Source: Gordius sp. MW1 (lineage: Eukaryota; Nematomorpha; Gordioida; Gordea; Gordiidae). Taken from it: a stretch of DNA of 64,000 bases. This document shows positions 11,657 to 23,200 of the stretch, one piece after another. Every line of letters begins with the position of its first letter. The first letter of the stretch is position 1. The stretch lies in assembly GCA_964036665.1 (NCBI GenBank), contig OZ038529.1:14020060-14084059 (forward strand). The letters are read 5' to 3'. Below the pieces are notes generated by a model. It did not search any database, had not been told where the DNA came from, and saw only the letters and a program-made list of their open reading frames with translations. A program made the translations under genes and the position numbers.

Positions 11657-12000
11657 TTTGAGAATCCTATTATCCTCGATTGACTTCCGAAAAGATGTTT
11701 TAAGCTGCGAGAACTATCATTTTGACAAAAGACAACGTTTTATTGTTGCGATTAGTTTGTTGTATCGCAACGTGATGCTTAATTTTTGAAAATGGCTCTA
11801 TGCGATCATGATTTCAAAGTAATAGTTTTCAGATTCTGATAAATTTTTACTTTTTATCATCGAAACCACGTCTGAAAACGACAACTTTCATCGGATGCAT
11901 ACGGTTGAAAGAAAAATATGTGAAAATTTTTGAGGTAAAAATATTTATTTTTTTCGATTCTATGTGAAAGAGCATGAAAAAATATATAAAAGTAAGCCAA

Positions 12001-12334
12001 TTTGAGAACCCTATTATCCTCGATTGACTTCCGAAAAGAGGTTTTAAGCTGCGAGAACTATCAGACAACGTTTTATTGTTGAGATTATTTTATTGTATCG
12101 CAACGTGAGTGCTTAATTTTTGAAAACTGCTCTATGTGATTATGATTTCAAAGTAATAGTTTTTAGATTCTGACAAATTTTTACTTGGGATCATAGAAAC
12201 AACGTCTGAAAACGACAACTTTCATCGGATGAATACGGTTCAAAGAAAAATATGTGAAAAATTTTAAGGTAAAAATATTTATTTTTTTCGATTCTATGTG
12301 AAAGAGCATGAAAAAATACATAAAAGTAAGCCAA
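12001..12334. repeat. 334-bp monomer with 11-bp deletion (second)
   Basis: It is the copy of 6178-6511 at +5823, with the same 'actatcagacaacg' junction. This shared rare deletion is strong evidence that the two 17-mer copies come from one duplication. Confidence 0.87.
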
Positions 12335-14053
12335 TTTGAGAATCCTATTATCCTCGATTTACTTCCGAAAAGAGGTTTTAAGCTGCCAGAACTATTCATT
12401 TTGACAAAAGACAACGTTTTATTGTTGCGATTAGTTTGTTGTATCGCAACGTGCGTGCTGAATTTTTGAAAACTGCTCTATGCGATTATGATTTCAAAGT
12501 AATAGTTTTTAGATTCTGATAAATTTTTACTTGGGATCATAGAAACAACGTCTGAAAACGACAACTTTCATCGGATGAATACGGTTCAAAAAAAAATATG
12601 TGAAAAATTTTAAGGTAAAAATATTTATTTTTTTCGATTCTATGTGAAAGAGCATGAAAAAATACATAAAAGTAAGCCAATTTGAGAATCCTATTATCCT
12701 CGATTTACTTCCGAAAAGAGGTTTTAAGCTGCCAGAACTATTCATTTTGACAAAAGACAACGTTTTATTGTTGCGATTAGTTTGTTGTGTCGCAACGTGA
12801 TGCTTATTTGAAAATAGCTCTATGCGATCATGATTTCAAAGTGATAGTTTTCAGATTCTGATAAATTATTACTTGGGATCATAGAAACCACGTCTGAAAA
12901 CGACAACTTTCATCGGATGAATACGGTTCAAAGAAAAATATGTGAAAAATTTTCAGGTAAAAATATTTATTTTTTTCGATTCTATGTGAAAGAGCATGAA
13001 AAAATATATAAAAGTAAGCCAATTTGAGAATCCTATTATCCTCGATTGACTTCCGAAAAGAGGTTTTAAGCTGCGAGAACTATCATTTGACAAAAGACAA
13101 CGTTTTATTGTTGCGATTAGTTTGTTGTATCGCAACGTGATGCTTAATTTTTGAAAATGGCTCTATGCGATCATGATTTCAAAGTAATAGTTTTCAGATT
13201 CTGATAAATTTTTACTTGGGATCATAGAAACCACGTCTGAAAACGACAACTTTCATCGGATGAATACGGTTCAAAGAAAAATATGTGAAAAATTTTGAGG
13301 TAAAAATATTTATTTTTTTCGATTCTATGTGAAAAAGCATGAAAAAATATATAAAAGTAAGCCAATTTGAAAATCCTATAATCCTCGATTGACTTCCCTA
13401 AAGAGGTTTTAAGCTGCGAGAACTATCATTTTGACAAAAGACAACGTTTTATTGTTGTGATTAGTTTGTTGTATCGCAACGTGAGTGCTTAATTTTTCAA
13501 AAATGCACTATGCGATCATGATTTTAAAGTAATAGTTTTCTAACTGATAAATTTTTACTTTTTATCATCGAAACCACGTCTGAAAACCACAACTTTCATC
13601 GGATGCATACGGTTGAAAGAAAAATATGTGAAAAATTTTGAGGTAAAAATATTTATTTTTTTCGATTCTATGTGAAAGAGCATGAAAAAATATATAAAAG
13701 TAAGCCAATTTGAGAATCCTATTATCCTCGATTGACTTCCGAAAAGAGGTTTTAAGCTGCGAGAACTAACATTTTGACAAAAGACAACGTTTTATTGTTG
13801 AGATTAGTTTGTTGTATCGCAACGTGCGTGCTGAATTTTTGAAAACTGCTCTATGCGATTATGATTTCAAAGTAATAGTTTTTAGATTCTGATAAATTTT
13901 TACTTGGGATCATAGAAACAACGTCTGAAAACGACAACTTTCATCGGATGAATACGGTTCAAAGAAAAATATGTGAAAAATTTTAAGGTAAAAATATTTA
14001 TTTTTTTCGATTCTATGTGAAAGAGCATGAAAAAATATATAAAAGTAAGCTAA

Positions 14054-15426
14054 TTTGAGAATCCTATTATCCTCGATTGACTTCCGAAAAGAGGTTTTAA
14101 GCTGCCAGAACTATTCATTTTGACAAAAGACAACGTTTTATTGTTGCGATTAGTTTGTTGTGTCGCAACGTGATGCTTATTTGAAAATAGCTCTATGCGA
14201 TCATGATTTCAAAGTGATAGTTTTCAGATTCTGATAAATTATTACTTGGGATCATAGAAACCACGTCTGAAAACGACAACTTTCATCGGATGAATACGGT
14301 TCAAAGAAAAATATGTGAAAAATTTTCAGGTAAAAATATTTATTTTTTTCGATTCTATGTGAAAGAGCATGAAAAAATATATAAAAGTAAGCCAATTTGA
14401 GAATCCTATTATCCTCGATTGACTTCCGAAAAGAGGTTTTAAGCTGCGAGAACTATCATTTGACAAAAGACAACGTTTTATTGTTGCGATTAGTTTGTTG
14501 TATCGCAACGTGATGCTTAATTTTTGAAAATGGCTCTATGCGATCATGATTTCAAAGTAATAGTTTTCAGATTCTGATAAATTTTTACTTGGGATCATAG
14601 AAACCACGTCTGAAAACGACAACTTTCATCGGATGAATACGGTTCAAAGAAAAATATGTGAAAAATTTTGAGGTAAAAATATTTATTTTTTTCGATTCTA
14701 TGTGAAAAAGCATGAAAAAATATATAAAAGTAAGCCAATTTGAAAATCCTATAATCCTCGATTGACTTCCCTAAAGAGGTTTTAAGCTGCGAGAACTATC
14801 ATTTTGACAAAAGACAACGTTTTATTGTTGTGATTAGTTTGTTGTATCGCAACGTGAGTGCTTAATTTTTCAAAAATGCACTATGCGATCATGATTTTAA
14901 AGTAATAGTTTTCTAACTGATAAATTTTTACTTTTTATCATCGAAACCACGTCTGAAAACCACAACTTTCATCGGATGCATACGGTTGAAAGAAAAATAT
15001 GTGAAAAATTTTGAGGTAAAAATATTTATTTTTTTCGATTCTATGTGAAAGAGCATGAAAAAATATATAAAAGTAAGCCAATTTGAGAATCCTATTATCC
15101 TCGATTGACTTCCGAAAAGAGGTTTTAAGCTGCGAGAACTAACATTTTGACAAAAGACAACGTTTTATTGTTGAGATTAGTTTGTTGTATCGCAACGTGC
15201 GTGCTGAATTTTTGAAAACTGCTCTATGCGATTATGATTTCAAAGTAATAGTTTTTAGATTCTGATAAATTTTTACTTGGGATCATAGAAACAACGTCTG
15301 AAAACGACAACTTTCATCGGATGAATACGGTTCAAAGAAAAATATGTGAAAAATTTTAAGGTAAAAATATTTATTTTTTTCGATTCTATGTGAAAGAGCA
15401 TGAAAAAATATATAAAAGTAAGCTAA
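14054..15426. repeat. 1373-bp four-monomer tandem duplication
   Basis: Monomer starts are 14054, 14396, 14739 and 15082, each 1373 bp after 12681, 13023, 13366 and 13709. Shared private markers prove the copy relationship: 'ttgtgtcgcaacg' with 'gaaaatagctc' (12788 and 14161), 'cctataatcc', and 'gagaactaacatt'. The monomer at 14054 is the junction. It begins like the monomer at 8231 ('agctaatttgag' before it, 'cgattgac') and then switches to the 'gctgccagaac' form that belongs to the monomer at 12681. This is what an unequal exchange between monomers four units apart would leave. Confidence 0.86.
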
Positions 15427-17812
15427 TTTGAGAATCCTATTATCCTCGATTGACTTCCGAAAAGAGGTTTTAAGCTGCGAGAACTATCATTTTGACAAAA
15501 GACAACGTTTTATTGTTGCGATTAGTTTGTTGTATCGCAACGTGAGTGCTTAATTTTTCAAAAATGCACTATGCGATCATGATTTTAAAGTAATAGTTTT
15601 CTGATTCTGATAAATTTTTACTTTTTATCATCGAAACCACATCTGAAAACGACAACTTTCATCGGATGCATACGGTTGAAAGAAAATATGTGAAAAATTT
15701 TGAGGTAAAAATATTTATTTTTTTCGATTCTATGTGAAAGAGCATGAAAAAATATATAAAAGTAAGCCAATTTGAGAATCCTATTATCCTCGATTGACTT
15801 CCGAAAAGAGGTTTTAAACTGCGAGAACTATCATTTTGACAAAAGACTACGTTTTATTGTTGCGATTAGTTTGTTGTATCGCAACGTGATGCTTATTTGA
15901 AAATGGCTCTATGCGATCATGATTTCAAAGTGATAGTTTTCAGATTCTGATAAATTATTACTTGGGATCATAGAAACCACGTCTGAAAACGACAACTTTC
16001 ATCGGATGAATACGGTTCAAAGAAAAATATGTGAAAAATTTTCAGGTAAAAATATTTATTTTTTTTGATTCTATGTGAAAGAGCATAAAAAAATATATAA
16101 AAGTAAGCCAATTTGAGAATCCTATTATCCTCGATTGACTTCCGAAAAGATGTTTTAAGCTGCGAGAACTATCATTTGACAAAAGACAACGTTTTATTGT
16201 TGCGATTAGTTTATTATCGCAACGTGATGCTTAATTTTTGAAAATGGCTCTATGCGATCATGATTTCAAAGTAATAGTTTTGATTCTGATAAATTTTTAC
16301 TTGGGATCATAGAAACCACGTCTGAAAACGACAACTTTCATCGGATGAATACGGTTCAAAGAAAAATATGTGAAAAATTTTGAGGTAAAAATATTTATTT
16401 TTTTCGATTCTATGTGAAAAAGCATGAAAAAATATATAAAAGTAAGCCAATTTTAAAATCCTATTATCCTCGATTGACTTCCCTAAAGAGGTTTTAAGCT
16501 GCGAGAACTATCATTTGACAAAAGGCAACGTTTTATTGTTGCGATTAGTTTGTTGTATCGCAACGTGATGCTTAATTTTTGAAAATGGCTCTATGCGATC
16601 ATGATTTCAAAGTAATAGTTTTCAGGTTCTGATAAATTTTTACTTGGGATCATAGAAACCACGTCTGAAAACGACATCTTTCATCGGATGAATACGGTTC
16701 AAAGAAAAATATGTGAAAGATTTTGAGGTAAAAATATTTATTTTTTTCGATTCTATGTGAAAGAGCATGAAAAAATATATAAAAGGAAGCCAATTTGAGA
16801 ATCCTATTATCCTCGATTGACTTCCGAAAAGAGGTTTTAAGCTGCGAGAACTATCATTTTGACAAAAGACAACATTAGTTTGTTGTATCGCAACGTGAGT
16901 GCTTAATTTTTCAAAAATGCACTATGCGATCATGATTTTAAAGTAATAGTTTTCTGATTCTGATAAATTTTTACTTTTTATCATCGAAACCACTTCTAAA
17001 AACGACAACTTTCATCGGATGCATACGGTTGAAAGAAAAATATGTGAAAAATTTTGAGGTAAAAATATTTATTTTTTTCGATTCTATGTGAAAGAGCATG
17101 AAAAAATATATAAAGTAAGACAATTTGAGAATCCTATTATCCTCGATTGACTTCCGAAAAGATGTTTTAAGCTCCGAGAACTATCATTTTGACAAAAGAC
17201 AACGTTTTATTGTTGCGATTAGTATGTTGTATCGCAACGTGATGCTTAATTTTTGAAAATGGCTCTATGCGATCATGATTTCAAAGTAATAGTTTTCAGA
17301 TTCTGATAAATTTTTACTTTTTATCATCGAAACCACGTCTGAAAACGACAACTTTCATCGGATGCATACGGTTGAAAGAAAAATATGTGCAAATTTTTGA
17401 GGTAAAAATATTTATTGTTTTCGATTCTATGTGAAAGAGCATGAAAAAATATATAAAAGTAAGCCAATTTGAGAATCCTATTATCCTCGATTGACTTCCG
17501 AAAAGAGGTTTTAAGCTGCGAGAACTATCATTTTGACAAAAGACAACGTTTTATTGTTGAGATTATTTTATTGTATCGCAACGTGAGTGCTTAATTTTTG
17601 AAAACTGCTCTATGTGATTATGATTTCAAAGTAATAGTTTTTAGATTCTGATAAATTTTTACTTGGGATCATAGAAACAACGTCTGAAAACGACAACTTT
17701 CATCGGATGAATACGGTTCAAAGAAAAATATGTGAAAAATTTTAAGGTAAAAATATTTATTTTTTTCGATTCTATGTGAAAGAGCATGAAAAAATACATA
17801 AAAGTAAGCCAA
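15427..17812. repeat. Continuation of the 17-mer-type block, 7 monomers
   Basis: Monomer starts are 15427, 15771, 16112, 16451, 16794, 17124 and 17468. The first three correspond to 8231, 8575 and 8917 at an offset of about 7196 bp (5823 + 1373), so this is copy 2 resuming. The monomer at 16451 instead resembles 3782 ('ccctaaagagg', 'aaaaggcaacg', 'ttcaggttctg'). 16794 and 17124 resemble 5504 and 5834, including the 14-bp deletion. 17468 resembles 6178 and 12001 but lacks their 11-bp deletion, so that deletion is younger than this lineage. The order therefore differs from copies 1 and 2. Confidence 0.78.
16794..17123. repeat. 330-bp monomer with 14-bp deletion (third)
   Basis: It has the same 14-base loss as 5504 and 11327, at an offset of 11290 bp from the first. 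It differs in having 'gaaaagagg' where the others have 'gaaaaaagg', and 'cacttctaaaaacg' where they have 'cacttctgaaaacg'. Confidence 0.85.
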
Positions 17813-20211
17813 TTTGAGAATCCTATTATCCTCGATTGACTTCCGAAAAGAGGTTTTAAGCTGCGAGAACTATCATTTTGACAAAAGACAACGTTTTATT
17901 GTTGCGATTAGTTTTTGTATCGCAACGTGAGTGCTTAATTTTTCAAAAATGCACTATGCGATCATGATTTTAAAGTAATAGTTTTCTGATTCTGATAAAT
18001 TTTTACTTTTTATCATCGAAACCACGTCTGAAAACGACAACTTTCATCGGATGCATACGGTAAGAAAAATATGTGAAAAATTTTGAGGTAAAAATATTTA
18101 TTTTTTTCAATTCTATGTGAAAGAGCATGAAAAAATATATAAAAGTAAGCCAGTTTGAGAATCCTATTATCCTCGATTGACTTCCGAAAAGAGGTTTTAA
18201 ACTGCGAGAACTATTCATTTTGACAAAAGACTACGTTATATTGTTGCGATTAGTTTGTTGTATCGCAACGTGATGCTTATTTGAAAATGGCTCTATGCGA
18301 TCATGATTTCAAAGTAATAGTTTTCAGATTCTGATAAATTATTACTTGGGATCATAGAAACCACGTCTGAAAACGACAACTTTCATCTGATGAATACGGT
18401 CCAAAGAAAAATATGTCAAAAATTTTGAGGTAAAAATATTTATTTTTTTCGATTCTATGTGAAAGAGCATGAAAAAATATATAAAAGTAAGCCAATTTGA
18501 AAATCCTATTATCCTCGAGTGACTTCCGAAAAGAGGTTTTAAGCTGCGAGAACTATCATTTTGACAAAAGACAACGTTTTATTGTTGCGATTAGTTTGTT
18601 GTATCGCAACGTGAGTGCTTAATTTTTCAAAAATGCACTATGCGATCATGATTTTAAAGTAATAGTTTTCTGATTCTGATAAATTTTTACTTGGGATCAT
18701 AGAAACCACGTCTGAAAACGACAACTTTCATCGGATGCATACGGTTGAAAGAAAAATATGTGAAATATTTTGAGGTAAAAATATTTATTTTTTTCGATTC
18801 TATGTGAAAGAGCATGAAAAAATATATAAAAGTAAGCCAATTTGAGAATCCTATTATCCTCGATTGACTTCCGAAAAGAGGTTTTAAGCTGCGAGAACTA
18901 TCATTTGACAAAACGCAACGTTTTATTGTTGCGATTTGTTTGTTGTATCGCAACGTGATGCTTAATTTTTGAAAATGGCTCTATGCGATCATGATTTCAA
19001 AGTAATAGTTTTCAGATTCTGATAAATTTTTACTTGGGATCATAGAAACCACGTCTGAAAACGACAACTTTCATCGGATGAATACGGTTCAAAGAAAAAT
19101 ATGTGAAAAATTTTGAGGTAAACATATTTATTTTTTTCGATTCTATGTGAAAGAGCATGAAAAAATATATAAAAGTAAGCAAATTTGAGAATCCTATTAT
19201 CCTCGATTGACTTCCGAAAAGAGGTTTTAAGCTGCGAGAACTATCATTTTGACAAAAGACAACGTTTTATTGTTGCGATTAGTTTTTGTATCGCAACGTG
19301 AGTGCTTAATATTTCAAAAATGCACTATGCGATCATGATTTTAAAGTAATAGTTTTCTGATTCTGATAAATTTTTACTTTTTATCATCGAAACCACGTCT
19401 GAAAACGACAACTTTCATCGGATGCATACGGTAAGAAAAATATGTGAAAAATTTTGAGGTAAAAATATTTATTTTTTTCAATTCTATGTGAAAGAGCATG
19501 AAAAAATATATAAAAGTAAGCCAGTTTGAGAATCCTATTATCCTCGATTGACTTCCGAAAAGAGGTTTTAAACTGCGAGAACTATTCATTTTGACAAAAG
19601 ACTACGTTTTATTGTTGCGATTAGTTTGTTGTATCGCAACGTGATGCTTATTTGAAAATGGCTCTATGCGATCATGATTTCAAAGTAATAGTTTTCAGAT
19701 TCTGATAAATTATTACTTGGGATCATAGAAACCACGTCTGAAAACGACTACTTTCATCTGATGAATACGGTCCAAAGAAAAATATGTCAAAAATTTTGAG
19801 GTAAAAATATTTATTTTTTTCGATTCTATGTGAAAGAGCATGAAAAAATATATAAAAGTAAGCCAATTTGAGAATCCTATTATCCTCGAGTGACTTCCGA
19901 AAAGAGGTTTTAAGCTGCGAGAACTATCATTTTGACAAAAGACAACGTTTTATTGTTGCGATTAGTTTGTTGTATCGCAACGTGAGTGCTTAATTTTTCA
20001 AAAATGCACTATGCGATCATGATTTTAAAGTAATAGTTTTCTGATTCTGATAAATTTTTACTTTTTATCATCGAAACCACGTCTGAAAACGACAACTTTC
20101 ATCGGATGCATACGGTTGAAAGAAAAATTTGTGAAAAATTTTGAGGTAAAAAAATTTATTTTTTTCGGCTCTATGTGAAAGAGCATGAAAAAATATATAA
20201 AAGTAAGCCAA
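17813..20211. repeat. Four-monomer 1371-bp repeat, about 1.75 copies
   Basis: Monomer starts are 17813, 18154, 18496, 18841, then 19184, 19525 and 19867. The first three recur at exactly +1371. Shared markers are 'tagtttttgtatcgc' and 'catacggtaagaaaa' (17813 and 19184), 'aaactgcgag' with 'catctgatgaatacggtcc' (18154 and 19525), and 'cctcgagtgac' (18496 and 19867). The fourth position differs: 18841 is a B monomer with 'caaaacgcaacg', while 20212 starts the next block. The monomer at 18496 is a mosaic of A and B. Confidence 0.8.
18496..18840. repeat. Mosaic A/B monomer
   Basis: This monomer has the A markers 'ttcaaaaatgcac' and 'ttttctgattctg', then the B marker 'cttgggatcatag', then returns to A with 'ggatgcatacggttgaaag', and ends with 'gtgaaatatttt' as in some B monomers. 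A short B tract inside an A monomer is the signature expected of gene conversion, although a double exchange would look the same. Confidence 0.75.
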
Positions 20212-23200
20212 TTTGAGAATCCTATTATCCTCGATTGACTTCCGCAAAGAGGTTTTAAGCTGCGAGAACTATTCATTTTGACAAAAGACAACGTTTTATT
20301 GTTGCGATTAGTTTGTTGTATCGCAACGTGAGTGCTTAATTTTTGAAAATGACTCTATGCGATCATGATTTAAAAGTAATAGTTTTCAGATTCTGATAAA
20401 TTTTCACTTGGGATCATAGAAACCACGTCTGAAAACGACAACTTTCATCGGATGAATACGGTTCAAAGAAAAATATGTGAAATATTTTGAGGTAAAAATA
20501 TTTATTTTTTTCGATTCTATGTGAAAGAGCATGAAAAAATATATAAAAGTAAGCCAATTTGAGAATCCTATTACCCTCGATTGACTTCCGAAAAGAGGTT
20601 TTAAGCTGCGAGAACTATCATTTGACAAAAGGCAACGTTTGTTGCGATTAGTTTGTTGTATCGCAACGTGATGCTTAATTTTTGAAAATGGCTCTATGCT
20701 ATCATGATTTCAAAGTAATAGTTTTCAGATTCTCATAAATTTTTACTTGGGATCATAGAAACCACGTCTGAAAACGACATCTTTCATCGGATGAATACGG
20801 TTCAAAGAAAAATATGTGAAAAATTTTGAGGTAAAAATATTTATTTTTTTCGATTCTATGTGAAAGAGCATGAAAAAATATATAAAAGTAAGCCAATTTG
20901 AGAATCCTATTATCCTCGATTGACTTCCGCAAAGAGGTTTTAAGCTGCGAGAACTATTCATTTTGACAAAAGACAACGTTTTATTGTTGCGATTAGTTTG
21001 TTGTATCGCAACGTGAGTGCTTAATTTTTGAAAATGACTCTATGCGATCATGATTTAAAAGTAATAGTTTTCAGATTCTGATAAATTTTTACTTGGGATC
21101 ATAGAAACCACATCTGGAAACGACAACTTTCATCGGATGAATACGGTTCAAAGAAAAATATGTGAAATATTTTGAGGTAAAAATATTTATTTTTTTCGAT
21201 TCTATGTGAAAGAGCATGAAAAAATATATAAAAGTAAGCCAATTTGAGAATCCTATTACCCTCGATTGACTTCCGAAAAGAGGTTTTAAGCTGCGAGAAC
21301 TATCATTTGACAAAAGGCAACGTTTGTTGCGATTAGTTTGTTGTATCGCAACGTGATGCTTAATTTTTGAAAATGGCTCTATGCGATCATGATTTCAAAG
21401 TAATAGTTTTCAGATTCTGATAAATTTTTACTTGGGATCATAGAAACCACGTCTGAAAACGACATCTTTCATCGGATGAATACGGTTCAAAGAAAAATAT
21501 GTGAAATATTTTGAGGTAAAAATATTTATTTTTTTCGATTCTATGTGAAAGAGCATGAAAAAATATATAAAAGTAAGCCAATTTGAGAATCCTATTACCC
21601 TCGATTGACTTCCGAAAAGAGGTTTTAAGCTGCGAGAACTATCATTTGACAAAAGGCAACGTTTGTTGCGATTAGTTTGTTGTATCGCAACGTGATGCTT
21701 AATTTTTGAAAATGGCTCTATGCGATCATGATTTCAAAGTAATAGTTTTCAGATTCTGATAAATTTTTACTTGGGATCATAGAAACCACGTCTGAAAACG
21801 ACATCTTTCATCGGATGAATACGGTTCAAAGAAAAATATGTGAAAAATTTTGAGGTAAAAATATTAATTTTTTTCAATTCTATGTGAAAGAGCATGAAAA
21901 AATATATAAAAGTAAGCCAATTTGAGAATCCTATTATCCTCGAGTGACTTCCGAAAAGAGGTTTTAAGCTGCGAGAACTATCATTTTGACAAAAGACAAC
22001 GTTTTATTGTTGCGATTAGTTTGTTGTATCGCAACGTGAGTGCTTAATTTTTCAAAAATGCACTATGCGATCATGATTTAAAGTAATAGTTTTCTGATTC
22101 TGATAAATTTTTACTTTTTATCATCGAAACAACGTCTGAAAACGACAACTTTCATCGGATGCATACGGTTGAAAGAAAAATATGTGAAAAATTTTGAGGT
22201 AAAAATATTTATTTTTTTCGATTCTATGTGAAAGAGCATGAAAAAATATATAAAAGTAAGCCAATTTGAGAATCCTATTATCCTCGATTGACTTCCGCAA
22301 AGAGGTTTTAAGCTGCGAGAACTATTCATTTTGACAAAAGACTACGTTTCATTGTTGCGATTAGTTTGTTGTATCGCAACGTGATGCTTATTTGAAAATG
22401 GCTCTATGCGATTATGATTTCAAAGTAATAGTTTTCAGATTCTGATAAATTATTACTTGGGATCATAGAAACCACGTCTGAAAACGACAACTTTCATCTG
22501 ATGAATACGGTCCAAAGAAAAATATGTCAAAAATTTTGAGGTAAGAATATTTATTTTTTTCGATTCTATGTGAAAGAGCATGAAAAAATATATAAAAGTA
22601 AGCCAATTTGAGAATCCTATTATCCTCGATTGACTTCCGCAAAGAGGTTTTAAGCTGCGAGAACTATTCATTTTGACAAAAGACAACGTTTTATTGTTGC
22701 GATTAGTTTGTTGTATCGCAACGTGAGTGCTTAATTTTTGAAAATGACTCTATGCGATCATGATTTAAAAGTAATAGTTTTCAGATTCTGATAAATTTTT
22801 ACTTGGGATCATAGAAACCACGTCTGGAAACGACAACTTTCATCGGATGAATACGGTTCAAAGAAAAATATGTGAAATATTTTGAGGTAAAAATATTTAT
22901 TTTTTTCGATTCTATGTGAAAGAGCATGAAAAAATATATAAAAGTAAGCCAATTTGAGAATCCTATTACCCTCGATTGACTTCCGAAAAGAGGTTTTAAG
23001 CTGCGAGAACTATCATTTGACAAAAGGCAACGTTTGTTGCGATTAGTTTGTTGTATCGCAACGTGATGCTTAATTTTTGAAAATGGCTCTATGCGATCAT
23101 GATTTCAAAGTAATAGTTTTCAGATTCTGATAAATTTTTACTTGGGATCATAGAAACCACGTCTGAAAACGACATCTTTCATCGGATGAATACGGTTCAA

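Larger units (their letters stand above)
9948..14053. repeat. 17-mer higher-order repeat, copy 2, first 12 monomers
   Basis: Monomer starts are 9948, 10293, 10637, 10981, 11327, 11657, 12001, 12335, 12681, 13023, 13366 and 13709. Each equals a start in copy 1 plus 5823. Private markers of this copy are 'gtttgttttatcgc' near 11410, 'cctataatcc' near 13375 and 'gagaactaacatt' near 13760. The last two recur in the following 1373-bp duplication, so they arose before it. The copy is interrupted by that duplication and resumes at 15427. Confidence 0.87.
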
